Source: Rhizoctonia solani (taxonomy: Eukaryota; Basidiomycota; Agaricomycetes; Cantharellales; Ceratobasidiaceae). From it: DNA of 64,000 nt. Position numbers and translations under genes: made by a program. Within the stretch, counting starts at the first letter, position 1. Each line of letters starts with the position of its first letter. The stretch spans positions 372,001 to 436,000 of the forward strand of contig NC_057373.1 in assembly GCF_016906535.1 (NCBI RefSeq), given 5' to 3'. Shown here in pieces: positions 22,528 to 34,280 of the stretch. Below the pieces are notes generated by a model. It saw only the letters and a program-made list of their open reading frames with translations. It ran no database searches and was not told the origin of the DNA.

Positions 22528-24360
22528 ATGTCAATCCGTCAATTCTCCCCAGTAGCCAGTTTGAAGGCGACTCTGGAGTCCTTGAGAGAACACCAATACA
22601 AATCTGCTGGCCAAACTCTTAGACAACTTGTCAAACAACATCATGTACCTCCCTCGCTTTTTGCTGAGCGGGAAGCGACGATGCCATTATCGATAGCGAG
22701 CCTTGGTGCCCGTATCTCTCTCGTAAAACAGGAGCTGGACACTGCGGTCGGATTTGTAAACTTCCTCGAGTCTCAATCTGACGCTCAAATCATAACCGAT
22801 ACTACCTTTGACATTGTTTCTGGTCTGGTGGATATCTCATCCCCAAATTCATTATCATGTGCAGCAACCATCTTGACCTCGATTCCACCCACCAAACTAT
22901 CTCCGGCATTAGTGCAGTTATTTTATAAGGCGAGCTTGGATGACCCCGATCTTATACAAAGAGTCTGGATGCACTGCAAAATTTTACCGGACCCACCCGA
23001 GGCCATCGCGCTACTCGAACGCCTCGTTCGTGACAAAATGTATTCCGATGCAATCAATATCTTAGGACGTCTTCTGAAAGGTCACAAACCTGACTCGGAG
23101 TGCCTCCCTTCCACGATACCGGTTCAGCTTGCGCCAGATGTTTTGACTTACGGTATTCGAGCCGGAGCGACGGACCAATGTCTACAGATATACAACCAAG
23201 CTTCGAGGCAAATCGGTACTCCACCCAACTCCAAACAGAGACTACGGTTACCTCCCACAATTGAACAAAAACTATTCTATGGGAACCCACGAATGACATT
23301 AGCTCTCGTGCGACACCTGGTCAAGCTATCAGAAAAACCTCGAGACAAGCTTCAGGGGTGGCACAGAGGACTGCTCGAAGGGAACCCGCAATTTTTCCTA
23401 CAGAGCGCGGAGCAAGTATATGCTTCATACGCTGCCGTTCATGGTTTTGAAAAATTTGATTTGCCGATTGCTGAGCGGGACGCTACCCCTGTTCGCGCCT
23501 CTCACCACCACATTACGACCGCCGTCGCCTGCCTTTTCGAATTAGACCGGTTTACCCCTGCCCTCGACCTATTTTACATACTGTTTGACCTACAGGAGCC
23601 TCCGGATAATTATGACTTTGGTATTATTCTTGGCTCGCTTGCTCGACGAAACACTGGACGTGCCATCCAAATCCTCCTCGACATCGCTCCGACTCGGATC
23701 CCCGGCTTCCGGCCAACCCCACATCATTACAGTATCGTCCTTAATCGATCGCTCAAACTTCGAAAAATGGACGAAGCCGTTAGGCTTTTGGAACATGCGA
23801 GAGGAGCAGGATGTGGGAGCTTGGACCCCAGAGTGCTCGACAGCTTCATTCGGGCTACCCTCAAGGATATTACGCACAGCTGGAGGCGTGGTTCCCCCGG
23901 CAGTAACCATCCTCTACCATCCCATCAACTCAAAGCGATGGCCGACGAGAGGTTGCGCAGCTTTACGCGTATCTTGGAATCTTTTCGCCTCTTGGGGCCA
24001 AAGGCCAACGTTCCTACTGTTCGTAAGGCGATCGAGGTCGCAATGGCGGTCAGGCAGGCTAGAACAGCGTGGGAAATAAGAATGTGGGGCGAGAGTGTTG
24101 GTATGTTTGGTCGGAAGTATACCGGTACCACTGAAGACGGGAAATGGACGAAGGAACAAGTCGATGAAGGCAAATCAAGTGCCCTGGCTATCTGTCGTGC
24201 TCTTAGAAGTCTGCACCAAAGAGGGCTTATGGATAAAAGCGAGCTATGGAGCAAGATGCGTGCGCTGGGTGCCGGTACGAACTTTGTGGCCGAGGATGTG
24301 GAGGATGTAAGCGGGGCCGAACCCGTTTCGCTAAGGAATCGAGCGCAGGCAACATGGTAA
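22528..24360 (+). CDS. PPR-like helical-repeat protein, probably mitochondrial
   Basis: Single-exon gene of 610 residues. The N-terminus is Ser/Arg-containing and lacks acidic residues in the first 15, compatible with a mitochondrial presequence. The middle has paired-helix repeats of about 35 residues typical of pentatricopeptide proteins, e.g. FDLQEPPDNYDFGIILGSLA, then PTPHHYSIVLNRSLKLRKMD with EAVRLLEHARGAGC, and DSFIRATLKD. PPR proteins bind organellar RNA and support its processing or translation; which transcript is unknown. The C-terminal 100 residues (DERLRSFTRILESFR, KSSALAICRALRSLHQRG) are also helical. Uninterrupted frame over 1.8 kb and the absence of introns contrast with the neighbours. 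Start chosen as the first ATG after an in-frame stop region. Confidence 0.75.
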   Translation: MSIRQFSPVASLKATLESLREHQYKSAGQTLRQLVKQHHVPPSLFAEREATMPLSIASLGARISLVKQELDTAVGFVNFLESQSDAQIITDTTFDIVSGLVDISSPNSLSCAATILTSIPPTKLSPALVQLFYKASLDDPDLIQRVWMHCKILPDPPEAIALLERLVRDKMYSDAINILGRLLKGHKPDSECLPSTIPVQLAPDVLTYGIRAGATDQCLQIYNQASRQIGTPPNSKQRLRLPPTIEQKLFYGNPRMTLALVRHLVKLSEKPRDKLQGWHRGLLEGNPQFFLQSAEQVYASYAAVHGFEKFDLPIAERDATPVRASHHHITTAVACLFELDRFTPALDLFYILFDLQEPPDNYDFGIILGSLARRNTGRAIQILLDIAPTRIPGFRPTPHHYSIVLNRSLKLRKMDEAVRLLEHARGAGCGSLDPRVLDSFIRATLKDITHSWRRGSPGSNHPLPSHQLKAMADERLRSFTRILESFRLLGPKANVPTVRKAIEVAMAVRQARTAWEIRMWGESVGMFGRKYTGTTEDGKWTKEQVDEGKSSALAICRALRSLHQRGLMDKSELWSKMRALGAGTNFVAEDVEDVSGAEPVSLRNRAQATW

Positions 24361-24716
24361 TTGCTGGTCTGTATTCTCCATTGAAGAACAAATACACCAA
24401 AAAGAATTACTACTGGCTAATTACCGATATTGCAAACTCTGTGAGCTGAAATAGCCGGGCTTATGACGTTTAATTCCCACTAGAATAGTCACAGGTAAGT
24501 TATCAGAACCACCATTACTCGAAAATAAATTACCAGCCCGTGTTTTGGTAGCGGGCTATAGCACTATTTAGTGAGTTGAGCTCTGATGTAGGATCAGAGG
24601 CACCAGCCCGCCCAAATCGCCAAGGAATGCACTCGATCTTCGGCCACAAAGTCGTTAAATACCTGATAAGCGATGTATTAATCAGCAATGGCAATTATAT
24701 CAATGCGATGCTATGC
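24361..24716. other. Intergenic between convergent genes, no gene seen
   Basis: 3' flanks of the PPR-like gene and the F-box gene. Nothing recognisable. Confidence 0.45.
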
Positions 24717-26370
24717 TCATCCGAACCTTGCAATATCCTCTATATGCATGGCAAACCTAAAGTTGGGGGGCCATTCATTCTGTGCTGGGTTCCAATAAAC
24801 GTAATACATCTCTAGATTAAAGTCACCAAAGTTCCGCAGGTTGGAGATATAATCTTGGGGACCAAGATTTAAGACTGAACCGATGCCGACTGGTGCCATG
24901 AGGTGTGTGAGACGCGGTAACAGGGTGGCAAAGGAACGAAGTTCCCTGAGTTCAAAAGCGTTGGCATAATGGCTAAAAGCAATTCGCAGTGAGTCCAGCG
25001 CAGGGACGTCATGCAAGAGATCGAACCAGTTCAAGCCTAGCTCTCTCCATAATAAGTGACTTGTAGTTAAATGGGTAAGATGAAGACGAGAAAACAACCT
25101 TCTGGATAGAATTTCGTCCATCCAGTTGTCGTATGGAGAATAGGACAATAGTAGATGAGAAACTGGAGATGAACGTTCGATTAGGATACTCAAATAATCC
25201 AACAGCGGGTTACGTGAGGGGGATGTAGAGGAAGATGAGGGAGACCCGCCTTGAGCGCTGCGCAGTGCTTTTTCCAAGCTTTTCACTTTGCATAAGTTGA
25301 CAAGGGTTTCCCACTCTATTCCATGCAAATGGAGATTCTGAAGACTTAGAAATGAATTTTCTTCTAATTTGGAGGCTATATGTACTGATAAGCATGGTAA
25401 AAAGGTGGGAACTCTGATACATATCCACAAATCGATAGTGTTTTCAGGCAAGGGAGCTGGCTAAGGGCAACAAAGACCTCGGCTCGCAGGACAAACGATG
25501 TCACAGTCAGTGTACGAAGGCAATGCAAACTACCGAAAAGCATCGACATAAGGTGTGTTGGGTAGGGTACGGAGTATTTGAAGCTTTGGTCATGTCCGGA
25601 TATATGCTGTTTACTTTCCGAGCCAAATCCCTTGGGCATTCGGTTTGCCGCGTAAAGTTTGCCACAGGAAAAAATTTCAAGTGGTCAAGTTGGGGGCATT
25701 TGCAAGATGTTGATAGCGGATTCGATGCTAATGCGCGTGTCGCTGAAATCGTCGACATTTGAAAAGACATCGAGTGTTATATCGAGAAAGATTTGGAAGG
25801 TCTTAAGGGAGGGCGACATGAAGGTGGTCATCCAATTAAGGCTTTCAGTACTAATGGTTTCCCTTTGAATTTCCCGAGAAACATCTAACTCCAAGTGCTC
25901 CAGGTTCGGTAGCAAACTGACATTCCGGACAGAAACGAGGAAATCGTTCCAGTCATGGTATTCATCCACTATGGTCAATACTGGAATCTTCAGTTGCTTG
26001 ATGTATGGTCCATATATGTTCAGCCTCGACAAATCAAGAGACTTTGGAAAATACAAAGTCTAAGTGAGTAGACGGCTACGTCAGGACAAACTTCACGCGG
26101 GCTGCGGGCAGGGGGACTCGCCACATAAGGGCAAAATGGTTCGTCAAAAGGCTCCTCCACTCTACTAGTCGGGATCATTTCAATAAGTGTAATAACAGCG
26201 TCTGTGCTTCTCCAAATATAGGGCCGAATGCCCTGGAAGAGTTGACGGCAAACACGTAGTGGGTTTGCATTGTCACGTTTTTGTATGAGGTTACATATAA
26301 TTCCGACAAGCTCAGGGATCCCAAAAACTCGCAGAGCTAGGTTTCTATTCGACGGAGATGTTCCCTCCAT
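24717..26370 (-). CDS. F-box-like / leucine-rich-repeat protein, frame-disrupted
   Basis: Substrate adaptor type of protein for SCF ubiquitin ligases, a large family in Agaricomycetes. The N-terminus (start 26370) carries an F-box-like helix set: LRVFGIPELVGIICNLI, then NPLRVCRQLFQGIRPYIW. An intron (about 26086 to 26057) leads to LRR-like segments: LPNLEHLELDVS, SPSLKTFQIFLDI, SLHCLRTLTVTSF and LSQLPCLKTLSI, and a C-terminal exon (LLPRLTHLMAPVG) ending at 24717. The reading frame changes at about 25695, somewhere in 25550-25615, and again near 25376 without convincing splice sites for all three, so the gene is either decaying or hit by indels. Full length would be about 520 residues, usual for the family. 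Confidence 0.65.
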
Positions 26371-27040
26371 ATTGCTATCTGCTTAGGAACTGAAGTTGTG
26401 GTTGTAGAAATGCTATTAGATCCACTGGTCACGTGTTGAGGATATGATTGACGGCTTGGCAGGGTATATGCGCTCCCGGAGCGGATATTTCAATTAAGAT
26501 AGATAAGCACGAGGCTCAGACCATTTTCAGAGGGAGATCCGAATCATTTGTGTCTTGGCCAGTCACGATCAATATATGTATCAAAGCATCGCATTCGAAA
26601 CCTGATAGTGTAAATGGCAGCTGTCGGCGGCCCATGGAGCGATGGATTCTCTCTCTGTACTGCTTGTTTTCCCAAGAGGTGGAGCGGAGGGGATCAGACG
26701 TGTGTTTCTTGGGTATGGTCAAATCCCTTATATACTATGTAAAGAGCGTCCGAAACGGCTTCAGCATTATCATTAATTTGAGCAATATTATATTTTTGTA
26801 TTCTGGGTATTGTTATGCTGAAATCGAACCGACACACCCGAAAACTTCAACGAAGGTCTCGATCTCTTGATCGCTCTAGAAATCTTCAGGGACTTCGGAT
26901 AATTGGAACGCTTCCTGATATTTCGTTGATACTAAAGTCCCTTTATTCGGAATCCGATTTTTCTTATTCATTTACAAGTTATCGGATTAATTAAATTAAG
27001 CGAATAAGCAGTCAGGGGTACAATGTAATGGAGGTAGATT
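26371..27040. other. Intergenic, AT-rich, no gene seen
   Basis: Upstream of the F-box gene. AT-rich from about 26720 to 27010 with only short frames. Confidence 0.4.
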
Positions 27041-27174
27041 ACAGTCGGGACTCTTGACCTGCAGTATGGGAATACACTAGCCGAGCTTACAAATCAATAG
27101 TAAATTGGCGCAACACGCAGCTTTTCAATACAAAGTCTGCAGGTCAGAATCTGCGGGTCAAGAGTCCCAACTGT
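27041..27174. mobile_element. Short terminal-inverted-repeat element (MITE-like), 134 bp
   Basis: The left end (27041-27064) and the reverse complement of the right end (27151-27174) agree at 22 of 24 positions over ACAGTYGGGACTCTTGACCY plus GCAG. There is no coding capacity. Target-site duplication is not clear. It lies just upstream of a P450 gene. Confidence 0.6.
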
Positions 27175-27346
27175 AGTACCACAGTACCCATCGATTACTT
27201 CAAAGCTTCCTGAACTGGATGCACGTCCAAAATTTCGGGTGAGTCTCGCTCGCGAATTGCATTTGTTTGAGGCGATTAAAAGGCAGCTCTACAGTATCCA
27301 ACTGGAATTCACCTTCCCACGTCCGTCTACGATCTGTTCGTTCAAG

Positions 27347-29679
27347 ATGATAGACAGCCAGACTGTCTTAACTGCGTCTGTAGCTACTTTAGTATTATTT
27401 CTGATACAACAGTACTGGTTTAGAATGAACTTTAGACAAAAGCTGCGACACCCACCCTCACCCAGATCGCTGCCGTTTGTTGGACATGCCTTCTCACTCC
27501 CATCAACACTTAATCATATAAGCTATTTAGAGTTAGGGAAACAGCTTGACAGTAAGCTCGTTTGGAACTTTGAGGTTTATCAACCTGTTGATTACTGAAA
27601 ATACGGATGATGCAGGCAACATAATTTACTTGAATATGATGGGGCAGCCGCTTATTGTATTAAACTCCGCTCAGACAGCTTCGGATATGCTTGAAAAGCA
27701 CTCTTTAATCTACTCGGACAGAATTGGGGCCCCAATGGTAAACGATCCTACGTTGTAAGCAAACAAATACCTGATTCTAGCTATAGCTTCGAAAGCTTGC
27801 AATCTTGTAATCACCTGCTCCACAGATTCGACTGGTCCGACTTTTCAGGGCTGTTGCCACTGGGAGATCTATGGCGTCGCCAACGCCGGAGAATGAACAG
27901 CTGGCTAAACGTACGTGCCATACGGCAATTTGACGGGCTCCAACAAGAAGTAGCCAGAAGACTTCTTGGCCGCCTGCTTGACCTACCAGCAAGCTGTGAG
28001 CCTTTTCGGGAAATAAAACACCAAACCTTCTTGTAATTATTCCCAAGAAATCCAAGCTTTTGGCGGAGCTAATAGTGAACCTTTGGTTTAGTTTAATGGG
28101 TTCAGCCACCTTTAAATCGATCTACGGATACGATTTCAAAAATGAGCAGGACCCGTTCTTTGTAAATGGCATTCAAGCCTCGCTCAACCTCCTTGATGCC
28201 TCAATAATGAGCAGTAAGTCCCTCTGTAGTTCGTGGTATATTAAATCGTGGTAGACTTGATAAAACGTCCAGATTTTTTGGTCAACTTATTTCCAACTCT
28301 TTCCAAAGTCCCTGATTGGTTTCCCGGCACTGCCTGGAAACGCACCGCTCGGAAATGGAGGGAGCAGAAAAATTGCGCAGTTAACGCTCCATATGAGTGG
28401 GCTAAACAGAGAATTGTGCGCGCATGATTGTGAAACCTCTCAGAGCTTATCAATGGGCTGATCACTTTAATTTTGGGCTATCCTTAGGTGACCGGTGACT
28501 TTGAGCCTTCCATACTTAGCGCATTGCTAAACGACAATGAATCTGGTCCTGCATCATCGATATCCGAGGATCAAGAAAATGAACTGAAGCAGCTCGTATA
28601 TGGTCTATTTATTGGTGCGTAGCAAGCAAGAGCTCAAGGCATTTTGAACGACTGAATAACCCTTCCCAATTGAACTTTTAGCTGGCACGGATACGGTAAG
28701 CCACAATTATAATGAGCCATACCTTAAATGACTAGTTTTGCGTTAAAATAGACGGCTGCTGGCCTTATGAACTTCATCGCAGCAATGGTCTGCAACCCTG
28801 AAGCTCAAGTTAAAGCTCAAGCAGAAATAGACTCCGTGATAGGCTATGCAACTAGGCTCCCAACAATATCAGACGAAGCTCATTTGCCTTATGTCCGTAA
28901 CCTAATCCTTGAAGTTTCTCGTTGGTTACCCATAGGACCTACAGGTGGGGAGCAGAATCTATAATATAGAGCGATTATCATACAACTAACCTGTAAATGG
29001 ACCACAGGAGGGCCCCCTCATGTGTGCTCCGAGGATAACGTCTATCAAGGTTATGATATTGAGAAGGGGACAATGATGTAAGTTGATTTGTTGAAGTTTC
29101 ATGAGCAAGGTATCCTATGGTTAAATGATATTAGAATAGGAAATCTTTGGTGAGTGTGAATTATGTACATCCTTGTGCTGATAAATTGATTTCATTTTGC
29201 CAACTCGCCGGATAGGGCAATGAGTCGGGATGAAACTGTCTATGAGAACCCCGAAAGCTTTGAGCCTGAGAGATTCACCGATCCAAAAACCCCTCCTCTT
29301 CCTGGGTTCGGATGGGGTAGACGGTAAGTAAACATGAGCTATATGCAACATTAACACCCGCTGATACTCCACATTGAAATTAGTAAGTGCCCTGGGATGC
29401 ATTTCGCAGAAGCATCGCTCTTTTTTGTGATATCATCACTTCTCACGACCTTCACCTTTTCTGGTAAGAAGGATGAAAACGGGAAGGAAATAATTCCAAA
29501 TATAGAGGTCGCTCACAACAGTTTAGTCATGTAAGTAGAAATTTCATTTTTCATACGTCTCCGCGACTACTAACCCTCAGTCGATCCGGTTTAGTCCACT
29601 CAAACCATTCGAGTTTGAACTTCGAGCTCGGTCCGAGAAACACCGTCAACTCATTATTGAGAATATTCCTCAAGATTAA
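27347..29679 (+). CDS. Cytochrome P450 monooxygenase (first copy)
   Basis: Haem-thiolate monooxygenase of the fungal class-E type, anchored in the ER by an N-terminal segment (VLTASVATLVLFLIQQYWF, residues about 6-24). Start chosen at 27347, giving MIDSQTV. The Pro-rich hinge HPPSPRSLPFVGHAF follows. Hallmarks in order: LGDLWRRQRRRMN (helix C), AGTDT plus TAAG (helix I oxygen-binding), LEVSRWLP (ExxR), PESFEPERF, and FGWGRRKCPGMHFA (haem loop, split by an intron at about 29324-29380). At least ten short introns; all joins I checked keep frame, including KQRI to VTGDFEPS across an intron near 28417-28488. About 510 residues. Overall pattern resembles the CYP5144-like clan, but the subfamily is not assignable by eye. 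Substrate unknown. Confidence 0.85.
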
Positions 29680-30381
29680 TGGATAACTCACGACCATAGC
29701 TATTAGGGAAATTTTGTACTATTACCCTAACAATCACGTCTGAAGCCTGCATGATTCTAGCCTTGTAACTCTGCAACTGAAAATACTAAATTGTGTTCCC
29801 CTTGGCGTTAACGAACCAAAGTGTCGATTTCAATCTCGGTATGAGAGGCCTTTAAAATCTGACCCGTGACATTCGAGATGCATATGACATTCACGATGAA
29901 CCCCAAAAGTGCCGAAATCGACATGCGCATCACGTCCGATCGACGATGAATTATTTCCGATACTTCGCATATAAGGATCATGGTCTTGTGTGTCTGAGAA
30001 ATCGGCAACTTTAGGTTTTACCGTGGCCTGGCCTTGAAGTTGCATACATGTTAGCTAGAATTCACTTCTGTGCTCTGTATTGTAGTGATTGTGTGTGACG
30101 GGGTGGGTTGGGGCAAACGCAAGTAAGACTCGCCATTTAACTGTATCTAAAATCACTGAGCCGGAGCGTATGTAGGATACGACAAGAGATACCCCAATGA
30201 GAGCCAATAGCGATGACAAGCAATAGTCAACTGGTAGTCCACAAGCCCTACTATCACTTAAGAGTCGACGCAATGGAGGTTATATCTTGTGCACAAACGC
30301 ACTAATGACAGCAATAGCGACATATGCAGAGCTAGCAAGTTCACATTTCCGGTAATTTCATTTCACTGGGGGATCTACAAA
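29680..30381. other. Intergenic between convergent genes, no gene seen
   Basis: 3' flanks of the P450 and RidA genes. Overlapping short frames without recognisable content. Confidence 0.4.
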
Positions 30382-30948
30382 CTAATAAGTCGCAATCGCC
30401 TCGATTTCCACATCCACATCGTTCGGCAGTTTAGCAGCTTGGATACACGTACGTGCTGGCTTGGGCGTAGGAAGCAACTGCAAAAAAAAAATCAATTAAA
30501 ATCTCACTAATTCCAGGTTGAGCACATTTATACACACGTACCTCACTATAAATCTCGTTCATCTGCGCGAAATCGTCCATGTTCTTCAAATACACGTTGA
30601 CTTTGACGACTTTTTCCCAAGATGACCCGGAAGCTTCGAGAACGTTTCCGAGATTATTGATGCATTGCGCCTGGATTTATTGATATTGATGTCATGGTCA
30701 GAGTTGAAAAGTGTAGTAATAGAGTACATACTGTATGCTCTTTGATTCCGCCCGGGACGACGCTCCCATTCACATCCACGGGCGTTTGTCCAGACAGAAA
30801 GATGAGACCGGGAATCTTGGTCGCATGAGCTACAGTAAAAAAAAACTCCCCGTCAATTACAATCGCACCCCTTGGTACTCGAGAACATACACAGTATATG
30901 CTTGTGCTGTCCGTTCTTCTCGGTATTCAGCTTTTCTATTGTCGACAT
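30382..30948 (-). CDS. RidA/YjgF/Hmf1 family imine deaminase
   Basis: Small trimeric enzyme that hydrolyses reactive enamines and imines; some family members are 2-aminomuconate deaminases. Four exons: start at 30948 (MSTIEKLNTEKNGQHKHIL), then ATKIPGLIFLSGQTPVDVNG, then QCINNLGNVLEASGSSWEKV plus VYLKNMDDFAQMNEIYSE, and PTPKPARTCIQAAKLPNDVD to the TAG at 30382. The conserved Arg of PARTC, which binds the substrate carboxylate in the family, is present. About 130 residues, normal length, no frame break. General housekeeping RidA is the default reading; its nearness to ALDH, ACMSD and QPRT genes makes an aminomuconate role worth testing. Confidence 0.88.
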
Positions 30949-31228
30949 TTTTCTTGTTCCGAGTCAGAGATTATCGATGTTGAATACAAAGCAATCAGGC
31001 GAGGGGGTAGGTCGGCTGACGTCATCCAGCTTCGCGGTTCGAAAGCTAGATCCCCATATGGAAGGGCGGATATATGCGCAGGAACGAGCCAGTCGAGGGT
31101 CCGGAAAGGTACTGCGAGGGTCCAAATTCATGCGCGAATAAATGTAAACAACACATCACTATTAATTTATCATAACCACAATCGAGCTCAAAGCGTTATA
31201 CAAATACACATATACAAATACACAGCAC
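30949..31228. other. Intergenic, RidA 5' region and ATG15 3' flank
   Basis: No coding content recognised. Contains short AT-rich repeats such as ACAAATACACATATACAAATACAC at about 31200. Confidence 0.4.
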
Positions 31229-32830
31229 TCACACCTCTGGAAAATCCCCATACTCCCAATTAAAACATTCCACACAGTCGACTTCGGGCGCAGGCTTTGG
31301 AACTTCAATCACCTTTTCGCCGTCCTCGTCTTCGTCCGGGGCAGCACCAACCCACGGCCAAGGAAACTTCGACTTTCTTGACCTTTTGACCTTGGTACTC
31401 CAGTCCTCGTCCAGCAGTTGGTCGATGATTGTGTTTATAAAGTGCGCGCGGATGTTGGATGACCAGTGTAGTTGACTCAACGTGTCGTATACGATGGTTG
31501 TCCCGAGATGGCATCTGAGCGTTGGACTGTTAATTGGCCGAGCATCGTCAATCATATTCGGTGGACGTACCTCGTTTCAAGAGCATATCCGCCTTGATAA
31601 CAAATCGAGGCCGGACCGGTACATGCTCCCTATTCAACCCGTATATAAATTCCTATTCTCTATACCTAGAAAGGGAGAAAACGTACCGCAGGAATAGGAT
31701 CGGCCGTATTATACACATGCGTAATATACGACAAGTCGTTCTACCAAAGCAACCGTCAACACACACACCGGCGAGAGTAAAGCGAAAGGAGAACATACAG
31801 AAATAGGTAAATGTAGTCTCTGAGCAGCCATCTTTTCACCAGGCGCCTCGAAAGCCACAACAGGCGCACCAAACGTCGCTCCCATGAGCGAAGCAAGACT
31901 CCCTCCAAGACTATGTCCAATCAGCCATATTTGCGCCCCGGGGTACATGTACGTCAGATTATTATACAAGTTCTAATTCATCCTTCTCATTAGCATCAAA
32001 CCCGCCTTAAAAAAGGAGTGGGGGAGAAGGAACAAAAACAAAACTCACAATCCCAACCCCATAAAACAAACTCTCATCCTCCAAACCCTTCTCCACACAC
32101 GCCAAATCACACCTCCCACCACCTCTAAAACACCCACACACCGTACTCCACGACCAATCCACACGCGCACAACAACAGCTAAACAACAAGTTGTCGTTGA
32201 GTTTATCCTGCACGACCGTCGCGCTCCCGCCGAATACGATCGCGGACGTGCCCTTGATCGAGAGCACGACGGTTTGGTTGTCCGAGGAGAGAAAGACGTG
32301 GCCCCGGAATCCGGATGTGGACGGGTCGTAGCCTATACTGTGGTCCTAGACCCCCAACATATAGGATTCTTAGTCGGCTTTGCTGAAAAGGGGGAGCAGA
32401 GACGTACGTTGGTCCAGTTCCCGCCCAGATCATACCACCCAACAAGGGCACTATCCTTGAAATAAGCGTTATTTGTCATTTTAGCCAGAGCGAGCAACGT
32501 CTCTCGTTTATCCGTCGCCGGGCCGATCGTTTCATAGGACTTCCAGTCGGGCGTATGCAACGGGGAATACAGTGTGCTAGGCACCCGTCGGCGCTTGGTC
32601 CTCCACTCGCTCCATCTTTCAAACGAGGCGGGTTTCTGAACGGTAAGATGTCTAGTCTCGATCGTGTGTGTGTACTCGGTCTCATAGCCAGAGATGTGAG
32701 AAATAGGATCAACGTCGTTCCAAAGGATTCGTCCCGTCTCGGGATGCGCGTGGTGCACATGTCTGAGTGAAAACTCCAAAGCCAGACCAGAGGACCATCC
32801 TAGCGCTAATAAAAGCCAAGACAAGAGCAT
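31229..32830 (-). CDS. ATG15: Autophagy-related lipase Atg15
   Basis: Phospholipase that breaks autophagic bodies in the vacuole; type II membrane protein reaching the vacuole through the multivesicular-body route. The first ATG in the frame, at 32830, gives the N-terminal anchor [20 protein letters not shown]. Family blocks follow: [24 protein letters not shown], the Cys-rich [17 protein letters not shown], the nucleophile elbow [14 protein letters not shown] (GxSxG), [29 protein letters not shown] (acid) and [11 protein letters not shown] (His region). The C-terminal tail is acidic and ends WEYGDFPEV. Introns lie at about 32403-32345, 32045-31970, 31795-31740 and others, in frame. About 440 residues. 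No defects seen. Confidence 0.93.
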
Positions 32831-33137
32831 AAGTATCGTCGTGGCCAAGACAGAGCCGATTCGAATCAAGAGCCACACGTCAAAACCCCTCAAGTCACGT
32901 GTTAAACGCCCCAACCCCACACGATCAAAAGGATGAAAAAAAGTTCAGACAGCTATAACATTATTTATTACAGCGTACAATGACCGATTGCTATGATGAT
33001 AACCACAATACTTTACGGATAGCAAAGGAATAGAAAAAAAAAGTATACAACCGTGTGACCAAGAACAGGAGGATGACAATAAGCACAGAGAACAAGGGAA
33101 GCGAATAAAAGAAAAACAAGTAGGGGGATGTGTGAGG
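32831..33137. other. Intergenic, ATG15 5' region
   Basis: Short spacer between two minus-strand genes; nothing recognised. Confidence 0.4.
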
Positions 33138-34280
33138 TCATATAAACACCTTGATGGCTCCATGGTCCTTGGTGGGAACCCACTCTCCATCCTCGGTCCG
33201 TTCGCTCTTGTGTACTTTAGCACAGTCCTTGACGGGACACTTCCACTCGTGCACTTCAACCGCAGGTTTTCCCTTTCCCTTGCCCGTCTTTCGTCGTTTA
33301 TGGGGATAACCACCGTCGAGGAGGGGAGCACCGACAGGAGGATCGAGACGTGCAGACAGGGGTCGGGAAAAGGCAGAATAACATCTCGAATCAATCATAT
33401 GCCCGCATCGAAGGGCCCATAACCTGTCTCCGCCCGTCCGCAACGGTCGCCTACACCCAGCGCAAATCAAGAGCGACGTGATCTTGGTCGTTGGGCCGGG
33501 AGGATGCTGGGAACTCGACGGAACAGACACCATCTCGCCGCCATCCTTGTCCTCGTCCTCGTCATCGGAATAAATCTCAATAATCTCCTTGTGTCGCACA
33601 TCTCCAGCAGCAGCAGTAGCAGCAGAAAACTCCTCAGTTTCGACCTCTTTCCCCTTTCCCTTCACCTCGAGGTCGGCTGTCGCTCGTAAAGGCGGAGAAT
33701 CCGGAATCTCGATCGTCTGCTTAAACTTGACCGGCGTCCTCGCTCGAGGCTTGAGAGGCACAAACGGCTTCCCCACCTCTTCTTGTTCTTCTTCTTCAGG
33801 CTGCTCGAAATCAAATGTGAATCCCAGTCGAGGTCGGACGCTCGCATGGGTCATCCGGACATCGTACGGCTCGGGGTCCGGTTCGGGTGCTCTCGTGCGC
33901 GCAAAGGGCGGGAGATGGGCGAACAAGGGTAGTCCCCCGTAGGACCTCGGAAGATTTGGATAATGTGGTGTCGGTCAAGACGATCGAATACGTCCATGCC
34001 TCGGAGAGCACCGTACGGAATAGGCGGGAGAACAGGCGCGGGGGAGAATATTCGTAGTCCCCCATCGGGACGACGATGAGGTATGGGTGTGCCTATTCGG
34101 GAATTCAGACGGAATAGGACGGGGGAATAATTCGGCACAGACACACATACCATGAGGACCACCCAGTCTCCTCGTTCGCCTATGCTGGATATTATCTTCC
34201 TCATCATCACTCGAGCCAACCATAATAGGCTCATTTCTGTCCAGCCCTTCTCCAAGATACGGTAATTCAAAGTCAGCCAT
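33138..34280 (-). CDS. RING-like zinc-finger protein, basidiomycete-type
   Basis: Probable zinc-binding nuclear or ubiquitin-related protein; precise role unknown. Start at 34280 (MADFELPYLGEGLDRNE), acidic SSDDEEDN stretch, intron at about 34151-34090, then a Pro-rich region. The main exon has a Glu-rich low-complexity segment, an acidic EIYSDDEDEDKDGG patch and a C-terminal Cys/His cluster: CAGCRRPL, ALRCGHMIDSRCY and WKCPVKDCAKVH, spaced as a divergent RING with a long loop (KRRKTGKGKGKP) before the last pair. The frame shifts by one base inside the five-C run at 33933-33937; one more base in that run restores a continuous reading, so an assembly error is likely. About 345 residues. Confidence 0.7.

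Noticed and set aside
33132..33942. Plus-strand frames over the RING-like gene
   Set aside because: Antisense shadows; the Ser-rich content mirrors acidic and Glu-rich codons on the minus strand.
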